The position numbers and the translations under genes are program-made. DNA of 64,000 nucleotides from Diospyros lotus (taxonomy: Eukaryota > Streptophyta > Magnoliopsida > Ericales > Ebenaceae), in contig NC_068352.1 in assembly GCF_014633365.1 (NCBI RefSeq), forward strand, positions 17,021,310-17,085,309, read 5' to 3'. The notes under the pieces are model-generated. The model searched no databases. It was given only the letters and a program-made list of their open reading frames with translations, and had not been told where the DNA came from. Positions 1 to 11,816 of the stretch are shown piece after piece; position 1 is the stretch's first letter; each line of letters starts with the position of its first letter.

Positions 1-2172
1 TAAGTGTGCATTCGCCCAGACTTAAGTGGAGTACTTGGGACACCTGATCTCGAGGGAGGGGGTAAGTACTGACCCAAAGAAGGTAGAGGCCATGTTGAAC
101 TGGCCCAAACCCACTACTTTAAGGGCCCTTAGAGGATTCCTTGAACTTACAGGGTACTATCGCAAGTTTGTGAGGGGTTATGGAGTCATCAGTAAGCCCC
201 TCACGGAATTGTTGAAGAAAGGAAATTTTCATTGGGGATAGGAGGTTAAGGTGGCTTTTGATAAGTTAAAGGTGGCTATGAGCAGAGTCCCAACTCTAGG
301 ACTACCAAACTTCAACAAACCATTTGTGCTAGAAACAGACGCTTGCAGAGTAGGGATTGGGGCTATGCTGATGTAGGGTGGCAGACCCATAGCTTTCCTA
401 AGCCAAGCTCTAAGTCCAAGGCACCTAAACCTAATAAGTATCTACAAGAAGGAATTCTTGGCTGTTCTCTTGGCAGTGGAGAAATAGAGGCACTATCTGG
501 AGATGGGTAGGTTTGTAATTAAGACTGACCATGAGTCTTTTAAATTCTTGTTGTAGCAGAAGCTGCAGACTCAATTGCAAAAGAGAGGAATGACCAAGCT
601 AAAGGGGCTTGACTATTCCATACAATATAAGAAAGGTAAGGAGAATGTGGCTGCAGATGCCCTATCAAGGTGTCACAAAGAAGGGGAGGCAACTACCATT
701 ATTATGGTAATACCTGAGTGGTGCAGTGAAGTGGTGAACAGCTATGAGGGGGATGAACACACAAGGGGAATTCTAGAAAAATTAGTCGTGGGAGGCAGTG
801 AAGCTGAAGGGTATGTTCTAAAGGAAGGATTGTTGAGATATAAAGGCCGGGTGGTTGTGGGTAACAATGCTGAATTGAGGAGGAACATTTTGCAATCTTT
901 GCATGAGTCCCCTTTAGGGGGGCATTCGGGTATCCAAAATTCCTATCTAAGAGTGAAACAGTTATTCCATTGGCCTCAACTTAAGGGTGCAGTGAAGGAA
1001 CATGTTCTAGGGTGTGACATATGTAAGAAGTGCAAACATGAAAATGTAGCCTACTCGGGATTGTTGCAGCCCCTACCGATCCCAGAACAACCATGGCTAA
1101 GTGTGTCCATGGACTTCATAGAAGGCCTACCGAGATCAGAAGGGAAGGATTGTGTGCTAGTGGTGGTGGACCAACGGACTAAATTTGCGCACTTTGCAAG
1201 GTTGGCTCATCCGTACACGGCCTAAGAAGTGGCCAAGGTGTTCATGGATCAGGTGGTGGCTTTACATGGGGTTCTCGAGACCATTATCTCAGGTAGGGAT
1301 AAGGTGTTTACAAGTCAATTTTGGAAAGAATTGATGAAGAATGTGGGCATTGAGCTCAGCCTATCAACAGCCTACCATCCTCAATTTGATGGATAGATTG
1401 AAAGGGTAAACCAAAGCTTAGAAACCTATCTACGATGCATGTGTATGAGGCAGCCCAGGAGTTGGCATCGGTGGTTGGCCATGGCACAATGGTGGTATAA
1501 TTCCAGCCACCATGCTTCTACCATGATGTCCCCATTTGAAGTTGTCTATGGGTATAAACCCCCTACTCTACTAGCCATGGGAGGTCAAACCACAGCCATA
1601 GTCGTGGAGGAGTACCTACAAAAGGGAGGTACTTCTGCAATAGTTGAAGCAAGAGTTAGCAGCCACCCAAAATTGAATGAAGCAAAACACTAATAAGAGG
1701 AGTGACCAGGAATTTGAAGTAGGGGAAAGAGTTTATTTGAGACTAAGGTTCACCTGAAGGCCATCACCCAGGGGCAGGTATCTAAACTTAGCCCTAAATA
1801 TTTTGGTCCATTCCCCATCACAGCCCGGGTAGGCAAGGTAGCCTACCGGTTGCAACTGCTTGAAGGGACCAAAATCCACCCAGTCTTTCACATTTCTTTG
1901 CTGAAAAAGTCTGCTAGGAATGAAAGAGTCAGCCATGAACTACCAGCCCTTCCTAAGGAAAAAGAATGTCCTAAGAAACCTGAGGCTATAATGGAGAGAC
2001 GGGTGGTCTACCATCGAGGAGCACCTCTCATTCAGGTCAGGGTCTGGTGGCAAGGAAGATTGTCCAAGGAGGACATTTGGGAATACCTACCTACGTTGTT
2101 ATAGCAGTTTCCAAGGACAACCATCATTTTGAGTATTTCTTGAGGACAAGAAATAGTTGATGGGAGGGGTAC
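1..2172 (+). pseudogene. Ty3/gypsy chromovirus pol remnant (RT thumb, RNase H, integrase, chromodomain)
   Basis: One reading frame encodes, in order, the end of reverse transcriptase (YLGHLIS, GYYRKFV), an RNase H domain (ETDACRVGIGAML to KTDHESFKFLL, then ADALSR), an integrase with the zinc-binding H-H-C-C region (HESPLGGHSG, CDICKKCK) and a core starting MDFIEGLP. A C-terminal part follows ([18 protein letters not shown]) and then a chromodomain-like end ([12 protein letters not shown]...WEYLPTLL). The integrase wording LVVVDQRTKFAHF...HPYTA is like the Reina clade. The frame is interrupted by stops at 23-25, 239-241, 374-376, 485-487, 554-556, 1223-1225 and 1394-1396, and is disturbed near 1690-1850. 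The 5' part (LTR, gag, protease) lies left of the window. It is dead as a protein source. Domain identity is sure; the clade is less so. Confidence 0.92.
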
Positions 2173-2605
2173 TGTCAAGAGACGGGAGAATCTGAAATTT
2201 TTGCGGTTAAATTTCTTGTTAGACTCGGATACTACCTACTGTGTATTACCTAAGTATTTTATTCCCTTGCTTGTATTTCTTTTCCAATTGGATAGTTTGT
2301 TAAGGCAGTTCTGCCAGGTGTCCAGGTGCTAGAATAGAACAAAATAGTTGGTTAGAGGTAGTGTGATTTGCTGTGGCAGCACCCGCGGAACAAGCTATAT
2401 ATGCTTGTTCCTTCTTCTGTAACAGACAATTTGGAATTTCAATCAAAACTCAAATATTCTCCCTCCTACTACTCTTCCTCCCTTTTCTCTCTCTCTCTTT
2501 CTCTTTCTCGACATTTCCCTCCCTGTTCTTCTTCTCTGTTCCAGCACACTCTTCCGATTCTCGCTGAATCAGGAGAGCTGTTAATTGTCATGCACTGCCG
2601 TGACA
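2173..2605 (+). repeat. 3' LTR of the chromovirus
   Basis: The LTR follows a purine-rich tract (gatgggagggg at about 2159-2169), as a 3' LTR should. It starts TGTCA and ends TGACA, perfect inverted termini, giving 433 bp. A TATA box (TATATAT, 2396-2402) sits inside inverted arms GGAACAAGC (2387-2395) and GCTTGTTCC (2403-2411), followed by a CT-rich leader. The target duplication cannot be checked because the 5' LTR is outside the window. Confidence 0.8.
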
Positions 2606-3237
2606 ATTACCTATAATCTCATTTCTTATTTTGTTTTTCTTTTATAACTATACACCCACTATAACATCCTTATCTCAATTACACCCAAATTTTGTACATG
2701 GATTCATAATTGCTGAATATTCTTATCAATACAACAATGATGGTCTTATGGCTATCCAACAAAAAGTTTAGCACAAAAATAAAGGCCTTCAACAAAGAAT
2801 ATTGAACTGGGCAATAAATGGGCAAAAAAGTACTGTCTACTGAGGTAATTACCTAATGTATATCAAACTAAGATTTGATTAACCTTTCACAACCGGGGTT
2901 TCTATGAATAACTGTTGATTTCAAAACCAAAATAAAAGCATGATTTATTTAAAATTTCAAAAATTAGACATATTACTTATAATTCATGTAAGAAATAAGG
3001 TAATAGAATATAAAACAGGATTCTTGTAGAAAATTACATAAATACAAGAAGATGACCCTGGTGATCTTCAAAAACTTGAAACTTTGACCTAAAAAACAGT
3101 CAGGCTGTTTATCCTTTTTGTGCCTTTTTCTTTTCTTGTTTTGGCTGAGCAAAAGGGTAGTAGGAAGTGATTTGACCTAATGACCATGCCTGAATGTGAC
3201 CATAGCAGCATTGACTCTGTCATGGTCTCACTCAAAT

Positions 3238-3527
3238 GCTGTTAAGTGTAGCTAACCTAAGACCTTAAATATTCATGCAGCACTCCATCTCCAACCAATG
3301 TGGGACGTGCCATTTTTCCACCATCCAATCATGTAATGTCTTGGCTCTTATTTCTCCAAACCCAAAGAGTGGGAGGGCCCACCTTGGCTCAAGTTTACCT
3401 CGACTTTAGTATCTCTAATGAGGTCTACAATGATAGTAATGATCCACTTGTCCAATTGTTGTTAGGTGTGGCTGACCTAAGACTTTATATACCCATGCGG
3501 TACTCCATCTTTAATTGATGTGAGACA
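3238..3527. repeat. Two diverged direct repeats of ~70 bp, spaced ~220 bp
   Basis: Both copies read gtg-(t/g)-ag/ggct-acctaagac-ttatat-catgc-g-actccatct, then an aatgtgggacgtg-like end (3238-3308; 3458-3527). The 'atgtgggac' ending is common at the edge of small plant LTR elements, so this may be a relic of one, but no termini or target duplication could be set. Confidence 0.45.
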
Positions 3528-4835
3528 TGACTACACGCTAGGAAACCTGTTTTTTTGTTGCCATATGGACCTATATTCTTAATTCTAACACTGGGAACTC
3601 AACTTGTGGTATGGGAACAACTTAATTTGAAGGGATTAATGTAGGACCCATGCAAAACAAAACCAAGATTATTAAGTGTACCATTGTCCATCTATCTCAA
3701 AGTGAAAAGTTAGTGGAATTCTTATGGTGAATATTTAGTTTAATGCTTTTAATGTGCTAATGATATGTCTATATTAAAGAGCTTTGGCTACAAGGGAACT
3801 TAGGCCCACCGATATGAGTGTTTGAGTTGGTTTTGTCTTTGCATAGAACTAAAGCATCAATTACACAGTCTGGTGCTGTTCCATTTTTTCTTTTTTAGAA
3901 TAATTAATGAAGATTAGATATCTGCAGCCCATAAGGAATAGCACAGGCTCAAGGTCCCAGCCTTCAGGTTATTCTCATCAATTATGAAACAACAGTAAAC
4001 CTATTTGTGAGATGGATCTTGTTAATTGTACATGGTTAGTATTCCAAAGATACATATTCTACATCTGTACGAATTTGTCAACTTTCATGTACATTAAATG
4101 AAAGCTCAACTGTGAGATGACTTCACTTAGACATGCTGTTCAAGCTCATCAGGATTCATTTCTTTTTTATCTGAAAAATGGTAGACTTTAGGACTAAGTA
4201 TTTTATGTGGTGCCTTGAGACTTGTTTTTTAGCCTGCAGGAGGATAAAGGTTTGAGTTAATAAAAATCTGCCACATTCAAACCTCCTTGGTCCCTGTGCA
4301 TATATACTAGGGATTGAAGCTTGAGACTAACAGAGTCTAGGATGCCATGTGTCTTTCTGATTATGCAATTATCTTCTATTCATTGGGTGTCAAGCATGTA
4401 GATTCATCGGACTTGCTGCATGAAATTTTATACATTGAAGTAGGTGTCACTGGAGTGACTGATTGTATAAATAGATATAACCAGACTGTCAATATACATT
4501 CATAACTTTTGGTTGAATGTGTGGCAGTGAAATGCCAACTTCTTAGAAGACTTTTAATCCTTCTGATTATCATTTACTGTCATACACCTTTCTGTATGGA
4601 GAACTTGTACAGCTGTTAAAATCTGTTGCTTTTAACATTGGATAATTCTTTCTGTGCCACATAACTGTCTGCAGCATGTTCAGAACTTGGAACTGTTGCT
4701 TAATTGTTATGGTTCAACAGAAGTGGAGTTCCAAGTTTTGGGATAGACCTTTCACATTCTTATGTTGATGGATGAAAAAAGCAACAAAAAAGAATAAAAC
4801 AATAAACAAGAAAAACAAACTTCATAGTTGTCAAC

Positions 4836-4913
4836 ATGCTTGATTCTGTGCCATGGCAAGACCAGGAGCTTGCTTTGAGAACTTCTAAGCATTTATACCT
4901 CAATACCATCCAG
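4836..4913 (+). CDS. Candidate small upstream exon (low confidence)
   Basis: An ATG at 4836 opens 26 codons ending exactly at CAG|GTAATA (donor at 4914), in phase 0. The acceptor at 5166-5167 also leaves phase 0, so the two would join in frame. The peptide (starting MLDSVPWQDQELALR) matches no domain I know. It could be a real first or second exon or a chance ORF. Confidence 0.25.
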
Positions 4914-5167
4914 GTAATAGACAAAAAATCCTAAACTTGATATCTTGATGATACTGTATGTGAATGACATGCGTGCCTATTAAAACACAGAAATTATGGT
5001 GAATCTCTTTTCTGTTGGTTTGTGTCCATACCTAGAGTTTTCGCAACAGAAAAACTTGGAGAATTTTAAGAATTTATGTTAAGAAGCACAAAAATACTGT
5101 ATGTTACAATTCATTGACACAGTATGGTAAGCTAAAGTGACACAGTATTATGTTCTGCTTTTCTCAG

Positions 5168-8137
5168 GGTAAAAGTCATAAGCCCAAACTACAATCTCCT
5201 ATTGATCGCACTACAAAACTGAGCATTCCACTGTGCAGTAAAGGGTTAGGGAAGGATATTTGGGATGCTGCACCTATTCACAAGAAGAAACAGAGAGTAA
5301 AATATCTATCCGGGCAAAAGAACAAACTTGCAAAAACTTCAAAGTTGGTGAAGCACAAAAAATCAGCTTTTCCTGTTTGTGGAATTCTCAAGAATCACAA
5401 AAAAGGAATTTCAGGAGAGGCCTCCACAGTCTATGACTCACAGATAGGTAGTAGAGTGAATCAGTGTGGCCTTCTGCAAGTTGACAGGCATGTCAGGTTC
5501 TCTGATAAGGATGACATACTGGTAACAAGGAAGCCTTTTTCTTCTGCTGGGGGTCATAAATCACAAAATATTGGCAGTTTGAGTTTACCTATAGAGAGGG
5601 GTAAAGATTTAGCAATTTCTAAGGTGAGTGAAAGCGATGAAGATGTTTTGATTGGCACAGAAAATGAAACACAGGTTCACACTGTAAGTGAAAGGCAGTT
5701 GTCTGATACTTGCCATCTTGGTATGCCAAATCTTCTGAGCCCACAAATAGGTTGTCAGGATCATTTATCTGAGAGATCGATGACTGTTAATCAAGTTGCA
5801 GCCTGTAATGAAAAATTACATTCATTTGAACAAGGACACACAGATGCATCATATGGTCCCTTGTATGCTTACACCCCAAGATTCCTTTCTACCCTAAAAG
5901 AGGGATATAATTTGGAAATGAATACTCAGGTCAGTGGAGGCACTTTAGGAACTTCTAATTCCAGTGACAGGTTGATTGGATTTCAGTCTGGGAATTCTAA
6001 ATTCAGTGATGCTGCAATCTGTTCTGTGGACTACAAGAAGGCAGTTCCTTCACTTTCGTCATCTTGCTTTCCAATTAATGGAAATGCAAATCAAATGCTT
6101 TTGCATCCATCACAGAGCACAACTGTAAATTATAACAATCATTCTATGCAATATCAGCCTCTCCATCATATTTCACCGAAGGAATTGATGCAGAGTATAT
6201 GTTCCTTTCCAGACTGGAAGCAAAGAGCAATTATGGCTGAAGAAAAATGCATAAATGAAGATTTCTGTGGTTTGCCCCTTAACTCACAAGGGGAGCTAAT
6301 CCAGTTAAATTCAAGGGGTAAAGGTGTGTTTAACCAGGTTATGCGGCCTATACAAAAAGCTTCTTCTGAGTGCTTACCTTTGCATGGCAATGGGGCGAAC
6401 AGCTATGCAGTTCTTTCAAATGTTAAAGACACCAAACATGATGGCGGAGGACTGACAAAGGATCAGTTAAAACTGTTTCCTGTTTGGAATTCTGTGAAAG
6501 AGAACCCTAGCTTACCTGTCTCGCCTTGGGTAGGTATTTGTGGATTACAAGGGACCGGAAAATTGGATATCCAGTCTTTAGATTCTGTGGAGGGAAATAA
6601 CCATTCTGTATATCATATGGAGTCAGGTTTGAATCTCTCTCATCATGGGCACCGACAAGATAACCAGGTTGACAACCAATTTAGAGATGCAAAGGGTCAT
6701 CAGGTGGAGAACCCTGACCGTATTGCAAATCATATAACCCAACCAACAATGAAACTGATGGGTAAAGAGTTCACAGTTGGTAGAAGCAGCAAGGACTTGC
6801 AATCTTTTGAGGATGGAAATATTTGGACTGATAAGGAAATTATAGCAGAACATTGTCCGCCAAATGCTGCAATCAACAGATCCTCGTCAGAGAGAGAGTT
6901 TGGGCAGGACTTAATCTCACAGCCAAGTTCTAGTAAATTAAAAGAGAAGGTAAGTTGGTTATCAGAAACTCAAATCAGTCGGGCATCACAAAGCATGCTA
7001 CAAATGAAACCTCCAGATTCTACGTTTTCTCAGCCATACCTCAACTGTGGAAGTGATGCCCAATATCAGAGTTACTATCCCTCCATCGACAGGAATCATA
7101 TTTCTAAATTTCATTCTTATTTACCTTTGGATCCTTCCACTCCATTATTTACCCGGACTTTCCCAGTCAAAGAGCCCTTCATATCTGGTTATCAATCACT
7201 GAAAATTGACTCACGAATCTCAAATTTTGCCTCCAGTCATGGGAATGCCAGCTTAAATTCTGCTGAACTGCAAAACAAGCAGAAACTGCCTCATGCTACA
7301 ACATCAATGCTTGAGTTCCCTTTCTTGCGTCAGGATAGTAGAGAGAATCCCCAGCCATCTTGGTTTCAGAACTCTTCTAAGCGCTTGCCCCCATGGTTGT
7401 TGAGTGCAACTCAACAGAAGGAATCATCACACGGTTATTATCAGCCTGATGTCAATTTGGAAGGCATACATCGTTCCTGCACAATATCTAGAGGTGGCCT
7501 CCAAACTCTCTCTTCTGTGCGGCCTGCGCCAGAGGTTTTCTATCCATGCAATCCTGCATGTTCTCACTCTGGAATGCAAAATTCACTTGGTTCAACATCC
7601 TTGACTCGGCCTCCACTTATTCCACTCGCCCGTGGATATATGCCAGCTTCTGCCATTGATAAAATCCATGGAGATAGAATGCAATCCAAAGAGAGAATGT
7701 GCCCAACAGTTAAAGAGCTCGGGCATAGCAAGAAAATCAGAAAGAGATCTGCGGCTAAATTGGATGATTGTGCAAAGCTAACCAAGATACCTCGCTTGAC
7801 AGTCCAAGAAGAGACTGGTTCCAGGACACAGAAGACTGGCATGGTAGCACTTGGACTTGATTTAGTCAGAGATCAACCAAGCAGTGTAGGATGTGGCCAG
7901 ATTCGAACATCAGAACTCCAAGGACCACCTGCCATTGATGCATTTAATGCCGATGCCATTGAGAGATCAGGCCCCATTAAACTAACTGCAGGAGCAAAGC
8001 ACATACTTAAACCTGTTCCAAATTCGAACCAGGATAGATCAAAACAGACCCACTCAACCATTCCTTTTGCTGCAGCTACTAGTTCCGTTAGAGTTTCTGA
8101 ATCTGAGAAGAAATCAGCGAAGATTTACAAGTTTTAG
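5168..8137 (+). CDS. Plant-specific low-complexity nuclear protein, main exon (HAPLESS8 / EMF1-like family?)
   Basis: A 989-codon exon open from the 3' splice site TTCTCAG|GGT to TAG at 8135-8137. The in-frame ATG at 5150 lies in the polypyrimidine tract of that acceptor, so it is unlikely to be the true start. N-terminal exons are missing or lie further left. Visible features are a Lys/Arg-rich stretch (HKKKQRVK), the conserved-looking block FPVCGILKN followed ~30 residues later by RHVRFSDKDDI, a long Ser/Asn/Gln-rich middle without a fold signature, a second basic patch (HSKKIRKRSAAK) and a C-terminus with GAKHILKP and KSAKIYKF. I associate the CGILKN/RHVRFS blocks with uncharacterised plant proteins related to Arabidopsis HAPLESS 8, distantly resembling EMBRYONIC FLOWER 1, but from memory only. 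The basic patches suggest the nucleus. RHVRF fits the [K/R]-x-V-x-F docking motif of protein phosphatase 1 (inference). No catalytic domain is seen. The gene is real; its function is unknown. Confidence 0.75.
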   Translation, partial: GKSHKPKLQSPIDRTTKLSIPLCSKGLGKDIWDAAPIHKKKQRVKYLSGQKNKLAKTSKLVKHKKSAFPVCGILKNHKKGISGEASTVYDSQIGSRVNQCGLLQVDRHVRFSDKDDILVTRKPFSSAGGHKSQNIGSLSLPIERGKDLAISKVSESDEDVLIGTENETQVHTVSERQLSDTCHLGMPNLLSPQIGCQDHLSERSMTVNQVAACNEKLHSFEQGHTDASYGPLYAYTPRFLSTLKEGYNLEMNTQVSGGTLGTSNSSDRLIGFQSGNSKFSDAAICSVDYKKAVPSLSSSCFPINGNANQMLLHPSQSTTVNYNNHSMQYQPLHHISPKELMQSICSFPDWKQRAIMAEEKCINEDFCGLPLNSQGELIQLNSRGKGVFNQVMRPIQKASSECLPLHGNGANSYAVLSNVKDTKHDGGGLTKDQLKLFPVWNSVKENPSLPVSPWVGICGLQGTGKLDIQSLDSVEGNNHSVYHMESGLNLSHHGHRQDNQVDNQFRDAKGHQVENPDRIANHITQPTMKLMGKEFTVGRSSKDLQSFEDGNIWTDKEIIAEHCPPNAAINRSSSEREFGQDLISQPSSSKLKEKVSWLSETQISRASQSMLQMKPPDSTFSQPYLNCGSDAQYQSYYPSIDRNHISKFHSYLPLDPSTPLFTRTFPVKEPFISGYQSLKIDSRISNFASSHGNASLNSAELQNKQKLPHATTSMLEFPFLRQDSRENPQPSWFQNSSKRLPPWLLSATQQKESSHGYYQPDVNLEGIHRSCTISRGGLQTLSSVRPAPEVFYPCNPACSHSGMQNSLGSTSLTRPPLIPLARGYMPASAIDKIHGDRMQSKERMCPTVKELGHSKKIRKRSAAKLDDCAKLTKIPRLTVQEETGSRTQKTGMVALGLDLVRDQPSSVGCGQIRTSELQGPPAIDAFNADAIERSGPIKLTAGAKHILKPVPNSNQDRSKQTHSTIPFAAATSSVRVSESEKKSAKIYKF

Positions 8138-8139
8138 AT

Positions 8140-8224
8140 GTAAGTCTATTTATCTGATGAAAATTTTAAGTTTTCCCTAAATCTACTTATAATGCATGAA
8201 TGCGACCTTTTCTCTAATGCACAG
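8140..8224 (+). other. Probable 3'-UTR intron
   Basis: Three bases after the stop codon comes a good donor (AT|GTAAGTC, 8140-8141), and 85 bp later a good acceptor (CTAATGCACAG|GAATG, ending 8224). If used, the termination codon stays in the upstream exon close to the junction. An untranslated tail would continue toward roughly 8700. Confidence 0.5.
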
Positions 8225-8699
8225 GAATGACATCCTTTTCTGAAGACGCAAGCCTTGACATTTTGACATTCTGAAGTTTTGGACTACTGTGAAGTGATGA
8301 GGAAATGCAAGGACTTTTAAGCCCAGGAAAATTTGCATGACCATGACAGGTGAAGTGTGACATAGTTTATCTCGAGCTATCTCACTGCAGATGAAATGTT
8401 ATCTGCCGACAACTGTTGTTGAATTTTGCCGTCTGTTTCTGTATGTTGGCTGTTATATCAGCCAAATGCAGTATGATATCCTTTCTTCTAAGTGGTTTTG
8501 AGTTTTCAGTGTTAGCATTAAGCTGTTTTATAACTTTTTTGTTAGTCCACCCTGAAACTGTTGGTGAAACAACTAGATTATGTGTTATAAAGCAGTTTAA
8601 TTTATGCCCTATAAGTTGTTTTTGGCGAATTTCATTGACATTTTTAATTGCAAGATAGGAGGGGCGAGGATTCAACTCAACTCTCTTAAAAGTAGTTGC

Positions 8700-11680
8700 A
8701 TTTTTGTTAGTTCATCATAGTATATTCTTCAGTGAAGGATATATGTCAAAACTTAAGATGATAACTGTTTTGCGCCTCGTTCCAAAATCAAAGCATGCAT
8801 GAGTTTCATGCTGCCAAACATACCATGGGATATATTCTTCCCTTGATTTGTTGCATTGGAGGTGCATTAATAGAGGAAAGAAAGGGGGTGGGTAAAAATT
8901 ATTGTGGGAAAATAATATTCATATGGATGTTACTATAAAAATAAAAAATAAAATATTATACAGAATGATTACCTCTATTATATATATATATATATGTATA
9001 CACATATGTAATTTTGAGTTGCTCTACGGACTTTTTATTTTTCAATGTTATCAATACTAGGTTAATTAAATAAATAAAGTGACTTAATTAGCATTAGCAA
9101 TGATGAACCATTATGTAATTTAGGGTAAAAAAAACTATTATCTTTCATATTATTATATGAACAAACACTATTATTTTGATGTTACAAAATTCCCTCAATA
9201 AAATGTTTTTTTTAAATAATATATATATTATTTAAAAAATAAAAATTAACTATATTAACAAAACTTAAATTCATAATCTCTATATAATAATTAACTTTTT
9301 AAAGAACTTTATCACTACATTAAAACTCACTTTATTTAAGCTTTGCTTAAAAAAATTAAAAAAGTAAATTGTAACGGTAGCATTGGTTATCCCTCCAATT
9401 ACTATACAAGCAAACAATATATTTTGGTGACATGAACCCCTATTAATAAAGTATTTTTTTAAAATATTATTTATATATCTAGTTTAAAAAATAAAAAAAT
9501 TAAGTTCACTAATAAGATTTAAACTTATAATCTTTAAATTATAACTAATTTTTTAAACAATTTTACCATTACAAGAAGTTCATTTTGTTTGAATTTTACT
9601 TGAAAAATAAATTATAATCCTTAAATGTCACGCAATGAACTTTCATGCAATTTTTTTTTAAGAGAGTAATAAGAATTACCCCTCTAATGTAAATATTTAT
9701 ATATAGAATTAATATTGTACATTAGTATTTACTTATTTATTATTATTAGCTTAAATTACAATTGTTAAAACTCACAGTTTAATTTAATTAATATTATTAT
9801 TTTTTGCTAACCTAGTGCAATTTGAATTTATCTAGTGAATTCTTAAGTACTATTTATAATTAAATTTTTGCTAAACATCTTAACATAAATAATTTATTGC
9901 AATTTGGCCCATGCAGTTATCCAAATTCCTGTTTTCCTCCCCTTAGGAGGAATCAATTATAACGGTTGTTGCAATAGAAAAAGAATGCTTATGTTGTTAT
10001 GTAAAGACATAAGCCCCTCACTCGAACAATGTTTTGGAGTTAGAAAGATTTTCTAATCACTCTATGACATTCCAAAAATTCCAATACAAATAACTTCCCT
10101 TTTGAGAGGCATGTATGGTACAAGAACATAGAAAAAACTACCTCAAAATATATGTTGAGCGGTTGGACAAGTGATATACTAGATTCACACCGATAAATCA
10201 TGATTTCGATCCTCGCTTTATGTAGTGAGGCAAAACCTTATATATGCAATTTACTTTTTCTGTCGAAATCGAGGACGCGAATAACGGATGTCACACAATG
10301 ACAGTCATCCTAAGAACATAGAGAAAACTCATGTAACTCATCCATCTGTGCATTAATTCACAAGCCATGGTGTGTATATATATATATATGTATGTATATA
10401 TTTAATCACATTGATTCCATCATCACTATTCTTCAAATTAGTATTCATTTGATAGTGTTTGTTAACCAAGGGCTAAAAAGAGTGGGATATAGAAAATAAG
10501 TGTTTTCTATTGTATTTATTAAATTTATTTGATGACTTGTTGAAAAGAAGTCACATAACTTTTTATTTATAATTATTCAGATAAATTTATTTGAGACCTT
10601 ACAAATATGAAAAAATGAACCATATGCTCTGCAATGCATTTTAAAATTTTTAATAAATAGTTTAATAAAAATTTTAGAATATTTTTTAATTTTATCTTGA
10701 CCATTCTATATATCAATCCATAAAATATTCTAATTTCATCTTGATACAGCTTTAACTATTTTCAAATTAGTATTAATCATATTCTTTGATTTATTTCCAT
10801 CGGCCTTTATCAACACAGTAACAGGTTAATTTATAAAGCTTATTCCAATAATAAAGTAAATTCAACATCTTTCTCTTTTCATATTAATTGCAATAAAATA
10901 AATTTAATATCTTTCTTTTCCTAAAGTGATAATTATTTTCATTCAACCCAATCATTAATCTTTTAGAATTTCTCTCTAATATATGAATCCATTAATTGCA
11001 CAGAACCTTGCTGAACGTGACTTGCAATTAATTATAACTAGAACAATTCTAAAAAATATATATCATCTTAAATATTAGCCGAAGATTAATTAAACACTTG
11101 ACTTGATTATATATATAGTCTCTTATATTTAAATTCACTTCTAATTAATTCCTTAATTTCAATTCAAATTGGACACAACTAAGTTGTAATTCCAAATTGA
11201 TTTAGACTCCTCTAGTCTTCTTGGCTAATAAAATTTTTAAATAAGGCTCCCTATTTATATCTCAAATTATAATTTATAAAATTAAAATTGGACTCTAATT
11301 ATTTCTTTAATTTTTATCACAAATAATACCCTTGTAAACCCAAAAAGATAATTATTTCATGTATTCTATTTCCATCCCCTATAAACATAAACCTATGCAA
11401 CAAGGAAACCCAACAAAAATAATCCATCAGTGGCATGAGAATTAGGCATATTATATATATATATGGTTGGAGAGATCCACCTTTTTTTTTTTTTTTTTTT
11501 CTTTAATGATCCTTCTTGATGTGTAAATTAATAGAAGGACTTCAACTTCACATATTAATTAATTAGCACACATCGATCTTACAAAATGTTTAAGCTTAAC
11601 ATCAATAACAATTAATTAAATGTTTCATTTCTTCATCATCTTCACAAAAGCATATATAGTGGACGCCGGCCGTATTGTAT
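8700..11680. other. AT-rich intergenic DNA
   Basis: No gene seen. It contains poly-A/T runs, TA microsatellites (about 8982-8998 and 10374-10390), a diverged direct duplication (9142-9612), a T-tract near 11481-11502, and nothing with coding character. Confidence 0.6.
9142..9612. repeat. Diverged tandem duplication (two ~210-bp units)
   Basis: Units at about 9142-9365 and 9400-9612 share the same order of words: attat/actatac-aa(g)caaac-...-tattttg-tga, aata-aat/gt-tttttt, an A-rich block, aac/gttca-aat/taag, att-aacttttaaa-aa-ttta-catta, and aaattt/ctt-aaaa-aagtaaatt. Many substitutions and small indels mean the duplication is old. It probably derives from a transposable element, but no termini are seen. 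Confidence 0.5.
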
Positions 11681-11769
11681 TGGAGTGTTAATATTCTTCC
11701 AATCGTTTCCCAGTCAGTGTTTCTTTGCTTCTTTCTCGGCCTGCAATGCAAACAACAACGGGACCAAGT

Positions 11770-11770
<1 letters not shown>

Positions 11771-11813
<43 letters not shown>
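11771..11813. repeat. (TA)n/(GA)n microsatellite in the HVA22-like 3' UTR
   Basis: A TA run followed directly by a GA run ends four bases short of the stop codon of the minus-strand gene at 11817. On the transcript this is a CU-rich then UA-rich 3' UTR. Confidence 0.8.
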
Positions 11814-11816
11814 GGG

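Larger units (their letters stand above)
2606..5167. other. Spacer or intron sequence left of the large coding exon
   Basis: No convincing long coding region. It contains a diverged direct repeat (3238-3308 and 3458-3527) and ends at a strong 3' splice site at 5166-5167. It may be an intron of the gene at 5168, in which case the chromovirus could be inserted in or before that intron. Confidence 0.5.

Noticed and set aside
1733..1936. Minus-strand frame opposite the chromovirus
   Set aside because: Shadow of the integrase C-terminus on the plus strand.
5150..5167. In-frame ATG at the start of the large ORF as the true translation start
   Set aside because: It lies in a polypyrimidine-AG acceptor (TTCTGCTTTTCTCAG), so it is most likely intronic.
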